NCBI GenBank assembly: GCA_028691905.1
Contig: JAQUYJ010000081.1
Span: 1 to 5,102, forward strand
DNA from: Bacilli bacterium
GTDB lineage: Bacteria > Bacillota_I > Bacilli_A > ML615J-28 > CAG-698
Reading direction: 5' to 3'
Length of the DNA stretch: 5,102 nt
Numbering within the stretch: the first letter of the stretch is position 1; each line of letters begins with the position of its first letter. Shown one piece after another: positions 1-5,102 of this stretch. Below the pieces are notes generated by a model, which saw nothing but the letters and a program-made list of their open reading frames with translations, had not been told where the DNA came from and searched no databases. The position numbers were made by a program, and so were the translations under genes.

Positions 1-1
1 G

Positions 2-655
2 CGCAGTATATCCCGTTTTGGGAATGAGAATTATCGTTTTCATTCTGCCACTTTTTTAGCCACCTATTTATTTTGCCAGCAGGGAACACCTTTTATTTAT
101 CAGGGACAGGAAATTGGCATGAGTAATGCTGCCTTTCCTGATTTGGAGCAATATCAGGATGTTGAAACAAAAAGAATATATCAAATCGGGAAAAAGATCT
201 TCGGTCATAAAAACATGATGAAACGAATTCAACTAAAGAGTAGGGACAATGCCCGGACACCAATGCAGTGGTCAGATAAAGAACATGCCGGATTTACAAC
301 AGGAACACCGTGGATTGAAGTAAATCCCAATTACAAAGAAGTAAATGTGGAAAAAAATGAGGAAGATCAGGATTCAATACTACACTATTATCGCAAATTA
401 CTGGAACTACGAAAGAATCATGAAGCGTTGATATACGGCTCTTTTCAGGAAAAATTTGCAAAAGACCATCATTTAGTATGTTATGAACGAAACATGGACC
501 ATGAATCATTTATGATTTTGGGTAATTTTTCTGAAAAATGTTTGGATATGGAAAAGAAGATAGATTTAACACCATTTGATTTGGTTCTTTCCAACTATAA
601 GACTTCAACTACATTATTAAAACCATATGAAATAAGAATATATATAAAAAGGTAA
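2..655 (+). CDS. GH13 alpha-glucosidase, oligo-1,6-glucosidase type (5' end missing)
   Basis: This is the C-terminal 217 residues of a glycoside hydrolase family 13 enzyme that hydrolyses small alpha-glucosides in the cytoplasm. The frame is open from base 2, so the ATG at 119 is an internal methionine and the true start lies upstream. The first visible residues (RSISRFG) match the segment just after the conserved NHDQP motif. The three catalytic acids of the family therefore lie outside the window. Visible family blocks are GTPFIYQGQEIG (residues about 28-39), a DVET segment (about 53-56), SRDNARTPMQW (80-90), TTGTPWIEVNPNYKE and then SILHYYRKLLELRKN, which leads into the small C-terminal beta domain. 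These blocks fit oligo-1,6-glucosidase/dextran glucosidase (MalL/DexB) best. Trehalose-6-phosphate hydrolase and sucrose-active relatives share most of them, so the substrate is open. In this operon a role on sucrose or another alpha-glucoside left after galactose removal is plausible but inferred. Confidence 0.9.
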   Translation, partial: RSISRFGNENYRFHSATFLATYLFCQQGTPFIYQGQEIGMSNAAFPDLEQYQDVETKRIYQIGKKIFGHKNMMKRIQLKSRDNARTPMQWSDKEHAGFTTGTPWIEVNPNYKEVNVEKNEEDQDSILHYYRKLLELRKNHEALIYGSFQEKFAKDHHLVCYERNMDHESFMILGNFSEKCLDMEKKIDLTPFDLVLSNYKTSTTLLKPYEIRIYIKR

Positions 656-664
656 GGGGAATAT

Positions 665-2149
665 ATGGATAATCAAAAAGTAAGTGCAAGAACAAAATAT
701 TCGTATGCAGTAGGAGGAATAGGTCGGGATATGGCCTATACTTTGGTTAGTATGTTTTTACTGACATTTTTCACGGATGCAATTGGAATCAGTAATGTTG
801 AAATTGCAGGTATCACTATTGTTTTGACGATAATGAACATATGGGATGCAGTAAATGATCCATTGATGGGAGCAATTATTGACAATACAAGAACCAAATG
901 GGGTAAATTCAAACCGTGGGTATTGATCGGTTCGATAACCAGCGGAATTGTAATCTTTTTACTGTTCCAGGATTATGGCTTACGGGGTACTAATTTTATT
1001 TTCTTATTCACTGTTTTATATCTGTTTTTTGAAGCGACATTTACCATCAATGATATTTCCTATTGGTCAATGTATCCTGCCTTTACTTCCAATCCAAAAG
1101 AACGGGAAAGTATTGGTGCGTTGGCAAGATTTTTCGCTTCTCTTGGTGGATTTATCGTTGCCGGATTGGCAGCTCCTATTTATCAAGCCGAGGGAGTTCA
1201 GCCTAAAACTGCCTTTTTCTGGATGGCTTTGGTCATTGTTCTTCTATATATAGCCTGTCAGATATTGGTGGTTTTTGGAGTAAAATCGAAAAATATTGAT
1301 AATCGGGGTGTAACAGAAGCAAAAACAAAATGGAAGGACATGTTCATTAAAATATTTAAAAATGATCAATTAATGAAAATATTTGTCAGTTTCTTTTTGT
1401 TCGAAGCAGCTTTTGCTCTGACGATCGGGCTCGGTCTGTATTTCTTCAATTATGATTTGATTTTATATGGCGTAGGGATCTATTACACTATCTTTTTAGG
1501 AATCCTGGCTATCGGACAATTGGTATCAATCGGAACCTATCAGATTATTGCGAAATTTTTATCCAGAAGAAAAATATATTTTTATTCCATGATTTTAATT
1601 GCAGTAGGGTATGCTTTATTTATGATGGTTGGATATATTCTTCCTGTTTCCGTTATCTATATTGCCATTCCGGGATTTTTAATATTTGCCGGTCAAGGTT
1701 ACATCCAGGTGTTGCTTTATGTGACAATAGCCGATACCATTGAGTATGGAGAATGGAAATTAGGAACAAGAAATGAAAGTGCTGTTTATGCTATTCGACC
1801 TTTCGCAACCAAATTTTCCAGTTCGTTTAAACAAATCATTGTGGGAATTGTCTTAATTGCAGCAAACTTTAATGAGGGAGTTATTAACCGTCTTACCACA
1901 CTGAAAAATTCTGTGGGTGGAGAAAATATTACTGCGGAACGCGCTCAAAACTATATTCGTGCTTTCTTTGCTGCCAGCAGCAATTACGAATTGGTTCGGG
2001 TTAATATCCGGGTTGCGATGATGCTTGTTCCGGCTATTTTAGTCATAGGAAGTTATTTGATATATCGGTACTGGTATAAAATAGATGATCGTTTTTATCA
2101 ACAGATTATCGATGATTTATTAAAAAGAAAAGAAGGTAATCCATCATGA
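665..2149 (+). CDS. GPH-family (MelB-like) sugar:cation symporter
   Basis: This is a complete 494-residue inner-membrane symporter of the glycoside-pentoside-hexuronide:cation family, with about 12 hydrophobic segments and a hydrophilic central loop near residues 207-235. The family signature is clear: WDAVNDPLMG at 60-69, then WGKFKPWVLIG. Aligned by eye with E. coli MelB from memory, the cation-site residues D55, D59 and T121 correspond to D61, D65 and T127 here. The sugar-site residues D19, D124, W128, R149 and K377 correspond to D22, D130, W134, R155 and K383. The constant offset of 6 from D61 to K383 supports the alignment, and cation coupling (Na+ or H+) is therefore likely. There is no C-terminal PTS IIA domain, unlike LacS or RafP of lactic acid bacteria. 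About 30 extra residues sit between the last two membrane segments (about 403-440). The start is fixed by AAGGGGA at 654-660. The neighbouring alpha-galactosidase suggests an alpha-galactoside substrate, by inference. Confidence 0.93.
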   Translation: MDNQKVSARTKYSYAVGGIGRDMAYTLVSMFLLTFFTDAIGISNVEIAGITIVLTIMNIWDAVNDPLMGAIIDNTRTKWGKFKPWVLIGSITSGIVIFLLFQDYGLRGTNFIFLFTVLYLFFEATFTINDISYWSMYPAFTSNPKERESIGALARFFASLGGFIVAGLAAPIYQAEGVQPKTAFFWMALVIVLLYIACQILVVFGVKSKNIDNRGVTEAKTKWKDMFIKIFKNDQLMKIFVSFFLFEAAFALTIGLGLYFFNYDLILYGVGIYYTIFLGILAIGQLVSIGTYQIIAKFLSRRKIYFYSMILIAVGYALFMMVGYILPVSVIYIAIPGFLIFAGQGYIQVLLYVTIADTIEYGEWKLGTRNESAVYAIRPFATKFSSSFKQIIVGIVLIAANFNEGVINRLTTLKNSVGGENITAERAQNYIRAFFAASSNYELVRVNIRVAMMLVPAILVIGSYLIYRYWYKIDDRFYQQIIDDLLKRKEGNPS

Positions 2150-4470
2150 TTGAAGTTCGGGGATCGTATTTCCTGTTAGAAACAGCGAATACTTCCTATG
2201 TCTTCCAAAAAACAGAAAGTGGTTTGTTGCGTCATTTGTATTATGGAGCAAAAGCCCCAATCGTTGATTTTTCCATTCTTGACCAAAAGCTGGACGGAGG
2301 AGTAGGAACCGCATGTTTATATGAAAATCATCCCAATGAATTCATCGATCAAATGGATTTGGAACTTTCTTTTGTTGGAAAAGGAGATTATCGGCAGACA
2401 ATGATTGAAGTAGAGCATCCGCGCTTTGGAACTACTTTAAACTGTAAATATCAAAGCCATGCCATTATTTCAAATCCTGAAGAAGAATTACCAACAAGTC
2501 GACAGCCCGACAGTGTTTTAGAAGTAATAACATTTGATGAAACACAGCAAATTGAAATAACCCTGTTTTATAAAGTTTTCGAACAATGTGATGTGATAAC
2601 AAAATATATCAAAATCACAAACAAAGGATCGGACAGTGTAATCATCCATCAACTGATGAGTCACCAACTGGACTGTTGGAATGCTGATTTTGTCTTGATG
2701 AGTTTTAATGGGGCATGGAGTAAAGAAAGACATCTGTTTCAACAGCCATTAACGATGAACACAATTGTACTGGACAGTAAAACGGGAGGGAGTTCCAATA
2801 AAACCAATCCTTTCTTCATCCTCAGAAAAGCAAATACCGATGAGAATCAAGGAGAAGCCTATGGCTTTAATTTGGTGTACAGTGGCAATCATCAGGCTGT
2901 TCTGGAAGTAGGAATAACTAAAAAACTTCGCGTCATGCAGGGGATTCATCCCCTGGGATTTCATTATCCCCTTCATTCCCAAATCACACTAACAAGTCCC
3001 GAAGCAGTGTTGTCCTATACAAATAAGGGGTTGAATCAACTCAGTCATCACTTTCATGATTTTATTAATCATCATATCATCGCTCTTCCTTTTCAGGGAA
3101 AACCCCGTCCTGTTTTAATTAATAATTGGGAAGCCACCTATTTTCACTGTGATGAAAAGACAATTTTGGAACTAGCAAAAAAAGCACAGGAAGTAGGGGC
3201 GGAACTCTTTGTATTGGATGACGGCTGGTTTGGAAAAAGAAACAATGATCAGCGTTCACTTGGTGATTGGGATGTAAACTTAAAAAAATTACCGCACGGA
3301 CTGATTGGTTTAAGCAAAAAAATCCATCAGATGGGAATGCAGTTTGGATTATGGGTCGAACCGGAAATGATCAATGAAGACAGTGAGTTATACCGGCAGC
3401 ATCCTGAATTTGCCATTCAGCTACCCAATCAGAAACCTTCACTTGGCCGTAATCAGCTGGTTCTTGATCTGACCAGTGCAGTGGTGCGGGATTGGTTGGT
3501 CGAAAAATTAACTCAACTGTTTTCCAGCTGTGAATTGGAATATGTGAAATGGGATTATAACCGTAACATTACTGAATTGTTCAGCCAGCAGGCTTCCCTT
3601 CAACAGGCTTTCTGTCATCGCTATATTCTGGGATTATATGATGTATTAAAACGAATCAGAAACCAATTTCCAAATTTATTGATTGAATCGTGTGCGAGTG
3701 GTGGAAACCGATTCGATTTGGGAATGCTTTGTTTTACTCCCCAAATCTGGACAAGTGATGATACCGATTATTATGAACGTCTGTTTATTCAAACCGGAAC
3801 GTCGTATGGGTATCCACTCTCTACAATGGGAGCACATGTCTCTGCCGTTCCCAATCATCAGACATTACGGAATACACCGCTGGCCAGTCGTTTTCATTTA
3901 TCCTGTTTTGGATTACTTGGATATGAACTCGATTTATTGAGTGAAACAGATGTGACCCTCCAGGCGATAAAAAAACAGATTGTTTTCTATAAAAAGAACA
4001 GAGATATTTTTCAATACGGTCGTTGCTATCGCAGTAACCTGACGATATTTAACCGCGACAATATGTATTTATATGTTGTCAACAAAGAACAGACGCTCGC
4101 TTTTCTGGGGTTTTTCCAGGGCTTAATTCATCCGAGTATGGCTGAAGACCGTCTTTATATTCCTGGACTGGAAGAGGAGGGTATCTATCAACTGTCCCAT
4201 CAAAAAAGTAAAATTTCCATTACAAGATTTGGTGGTTTGATTAACCTGGTTTTACCGATAAAGGTTCGTTTGAACGGTCGTTTGTATCGACTCATCAGTA
4301 AAGTATATAAGATTCCCGGCGATCAGGAGAATTGCCTGGCCAGTGGGAAAGCACTGAAAGAAATGGGAGTCCGTCTTCATCAACAATTCATGGGGAGTGG
4401 ACTTTCCAACCGCGTCAGAGTGCTCGGCGATTTTGGATCCCGTTTATATGAAATAAGAAAAAAAGAATAA
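2146..4470 (+). CDS. GH36 alpha-galactosidase (subgroup I type, cytoplasmic)
   Basis: This is a complete 774-residue retaining alpha-galactosidase that removes terminal alpha-galactose from melibiose, raffinose and related sugars. It has no signal peptide. An N-terminal beta-sandwich domain (about 1-315) precedes the (beta/alpha)8 catalytic barrel (about 320-640) and a C-terminal beta domain. Barrel motifs are VLINNWEA at 323-330, FVLDDGWFG at 355-363, GLWVEPEM at 401-408, YVKWDYNRNITE at 466-477, CASGGNRFD at 516-524 and SDDTD at 537-541. The nucleophile is D470. The acid/base is in the SDDTD motif, most likely D538 by alignment from memory with Geobacillus AgaA D548. D358, D359 and W403 match further AgaA substrate-binding residues. 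The protein ends in a GDFGSRLYEI segment typical of the family C-terminus, so it looks full length. The ATG overlaps the symporter stop as ATGA, with AGAAGG at 2131-2136 as ribosome-binding site, which implies translational coupling. Some relatives carry the names AgaA, RafA or MelA, but no symbol is assigned here. Confidence 0.96.
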   Translation: MIEVRGSYFLLETANTSYVFQKTESGLLRHLYYGAKAPIVDFSILDQKLDGGVGTACLYENHPNEFIDQMDLELSFVGKGDYRQTMIEVEHPRFGTTLNCKYQSHAIISNPEEELPTSRQPDSVLEVITFDETQQIEITLFYKVFEQCDVITKYIKITNKGSDSVIIHQLMSHQLDCWNADFVLMSFNGAWSKERHLFQQPLTMNTIVLDSKTGGSSNKTNPFFILRKANTDENQGEAYGFNLVYSGNHQAVLEVGITKKLRVMQGIHPLGFHYPLHSQITLTSPEAVLSYTNKGLNQLSHHFHDFINHHIIALPFQGKPRPVLINNWEATYFHCDEKTILELAKKAQEVGAELFVLDDGWFGKRNNDQRSLGDWDVNLKKLPHGLIGLSKKIHQMGMQFGLWVEPEMINEDSELYRQHPEFAIQLPNQKPSLGRNQLVLDLTSAVVRDWLVEKLTQLFSSCELEYVKWDYNRNITELFSQQASLQQAFCHRYILGLYDVLKRIRNQFPNLLIESCASGGNRFDLGMLCFTPQIWTSDDTDYYERLFIQTGTSYGYPLSTMGAHVSAVPNHQTLRNTPLASRFHLSCFGLLGYELDLLSETDVTLQAIKKQIVFYKKNRDIFQYGRCYRSNLTIFNRDNMYLYVVNKEQTLAFLGFFQGLIHPSMAEDRLYIPGLEEEGIYQLSHQKSKISITRFGGLINLVLPIKVRLNGRLYRLISKVYKIPGDQENCLASGKALKEMGVRLHQQFMGSGLSNRVRVLGDFGSRLYEIRKKE

Positions 4471-4497
4471 AACCTTTTGCCTGCAAAAGGTTTTTTT
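4471..4497 (+). terminator. Rho-independent terminator closing the alpha-galactoside operon
   Basis: A perfect 9-bp inverted repeat (AACCTTTTG at 4471-4479 and CAAAAGGTT at 4484-4492) encloses the four-base loop CCTG. It is followed by a run of T at 4491-4497. It begins on the base after the alpha-galactosidase stop codon, so it should end the operon transcript. The A-rich stretch just upstream (about 4449-4472) would read as a U-rich tail on the other strand, so it might work in both directions, although no minus-strand gene is visible nearby. Confidence 0.92.
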
Positions 4498-4501
4498 ATG
4501 A

Positions 4502-4530
4502 TTGTAAAGGAAGGGTATTTTTGATATAAT
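4502..4530 (+). promoter_or_regulatory. Sigma-A-type promoter with extended -10 for the amidohydrolase
   Basis: The -10 box at 4525-4530 is a perfect TATAAT preceded by TGA, giving the extended -10 form TGnTATAAT from 4522. At the ideal 17-base spacing upstream is TTGTAA (4502-4507), which matches 4 of 6 bases of the -35 consensus. The predicted start of transcription is near 4537, which would leave a leader of only about 14 bases before the ATG at 4551. The promoter begins 5 bases after the terminator T-run, so the downstream gene is set up as a separate unit. No operator repeat is evident around it. Confidence 0.8.
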
Positions 4531-4538
4531 AAATAAGT

Positions 4539-4546
4539 GAGGTGAT
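4539..4546 (+). promoter_or_regulatory. Strong Shine-Dalgarno sequence deciding the amidohydrolase start
   Basis: GAGGTGAT is an uninterrupted 8-base match to the complement of the 16S rRNA 3' end. It sits just upstream of the ATG at 4551 at a workable distance. In-frame alternative starts, ATG at 4545 and GTG at 4542, overlap this site and would leave no spacing, so 4551 is preferred. Confidence 0.85.
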
Positions 4547-4550
4547 GCAT

Positions 4551-5102
4551 ATGGAATGGATATTAAAAAACGGATTAATCTATGATGGTAGTAAAAATCC
4601 TCCCATCAATCAAGATATTTATATTAAAGACCAAACAATCATGAAGATTGGAAAAAGTCTGGACAGTACCGGAAAAGAAGAAATAGACTGCAGTGGTTTG
4701 TGTATTGCTCCCGGCTTTATTGATGCTCATTCCCATAATGATTTTTTCCTGGAAAAAGAAGATGCCCTTGCTTATAATCTTCCCTTTCTGCAGCAGGGTA
4801 TTACAACACAGATAGTGGGAAACTGCGGATTCAGTGCCTATGGCATCAATCCGGATTCTCCCTTTAAAGATAAAGTGGGAGGAGGACTGTTTAAGACTGC
4901 CAACCCCGGTCGCCTTCGTGACTTTGCGAAGCAGCTGGAAGGAAAACTGGTGCAAAACATCGTACCTTTGGTAGGGCATGGGACAACCAGAACGTCAGTT
5001 GCCGGTAAGAATCCACGCCCGCTTACTCAAGAAGAAATCGATACGCAGATGGATTTGGTTGATCAGGCAATGAAGGATGGTGCTTTTGGCGGATCTTTTG
5101 GC
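4551..5102 (+). CDS. N-acyl-D-amino-acid deacylase-like amidohydrolase (3' end missing)
   Basis: These are the first 184 residues of a metal-dependent amidohydrolase. The gene continues past the right edge. The N-terminus has the small beta domain typical of the superfamily (ILKNGLIYDG at 4-13, then a DIYIKD segment). APGFIDAHSHND follows at 53-64, in which H60 and H62 form the HxH metal-binding pair. GITTQIVGNCGFS at 83-95 matches the D-aminoacylase block in which a cysteine (C92 here) is a zinc ligand. PLVGHGTTR at 139-147 is another block of that family. These three together point to N-acyl-D-amino-acid deacylase rather than dihydroorotase or hydantoinase. The expected reaction is hydrolysis of N-acylated D-amino acids to a carboxylate and free D-amino acid in the cytoplasm, but annotated relatives are often of unproven substrate. 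The later histidine ligands and catalytic aspartate lie outside the window. It has its own promoter after a terminator, so no link to the sugar operon is implied. Confidence 0.88.
   Translation, partial: MEWILKNGLIYDGSKNPPINQDIYIKDQTIMKIGKSLDSTGKEEIDCSGLCIAPGFIDAHSHNDFFLEKEDALAYNLPFLQQGITTQIVGNCGFSAYGINPDSPFKDKVGGGLFKTANPGRLRDFAKQLEGKLVQNIVPLVGHGTTRTSVAGKNPRPLTQEEIDTQMDLVDQAMKDGAFGGSFG

Noticed and set aside
119..655. The ATG at 119 as the true start of a short 178-residue protein
   Set aside because: The frame is open to the left edge and the 39 upstream codons encode conserved GH13 sequence, so the gene is cut by the window and not genuinely short.
656..664. A separate promoter between the GH13 gene and the symporter
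   Set aside because: Only 9 bases lie between the stop and the next start, and they are taken up mostly by the ribosome-binding site. A-T rich bases at the end of the GH13 gene (near 638-648) do not form a convincing -35/-10 pair.
975..1253. Open frame of 92 codons on the + strand in another frame
   Set aside because: It is inside the symporter gene, has no recognisable motif, and its hydrophobic look comes from out-of-frame reading of membrane-segment codons.
2940..2953. Perfect short inverted repeat GGGGATTCATCCCC, a possible operator or hairpin
   Set aside because: It sits in the middle of the alpha-galactosidase coding region, encodes ordinary residues, has only a two-base centre and no T-run, and is not near any start or promoter.
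3683..3940. Open frame of 85 codons on the + strand within the alpha-galactosidase, possibly a sign of a frameshift
   Set aside because: The GH36 frame runs unbroken through this region with the CASGGNRFD and SDDTD motifs in place, so there is no frameshift and this frame is a shadow.
4575..4979. Open frame of 134 codons on the minus strand
   Set aside because: It lies wholly inside the amidohydrolase on the opposite strand. The + strand frame carries clear family motifs and its own promoter and ribosome-binding site, so the minus frame is a shadow.

Overview
This window is an ordinary, densely coding stretch of an AT-rich bacterial genome. Purine-rich Shine-Dalgarno sequences, a compact Rho-independent terminator, a consensus sigma-A-type promoter and the style of the encoded proteins suggest a low-GC Gram-positive (Bacillota). 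Genus cannot be fixed from this sequence. All four genes read on the + strand, and only about 90 bases are non-coding.

Bases 2-4470 hold three tightly packed genes that read as one carbohydrate-utilisation operon, whose start lies upstream of the window. First is the C-terminal part of a GH13 alpha-glucosidase (oligo-1,6-glucosidase type). It is followed after 9 bases by a complete sugar:cation symporter of the GPH (MelB-like) family. The symporter overlaps by 4 bases (ATGA) with a complete cytoplasmic GH36 alpha-galactosidase. A strong intrinsic terminator follows the alpha-galactosidase directly. A plausible joint role is uptake of an alpha-galactoside such as melibiose or a raffinose-family sugar by the symporter, removal of terminal galactose by the GH36 enzyme, and cleavage of the remaining alpha-glucoside (for example sucrose) by the GH13 enzyme. 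The substrate assignment is inference.

Bases 4498-5102 begin a separate transcription unit. A promoter with a perfect extended -10 and a near-perfect Shine-Dalgarno sequence precede the first 184 codons of a metal-dependent amidohydrolase of the N-acyl-D-amino-acid deacylase (D-aminoacylase-like) family, which runs off the right edge.

I see no mobile element, CRISPR array, tRNA, rRNA or riboswitch, and nothing that amounts to a new biological system. The points most worth a second look are the substituted sugar-pocket positions and the enlarged last external loop of the transporter, and the unusual motif at the right edge of the amidohydrolase.
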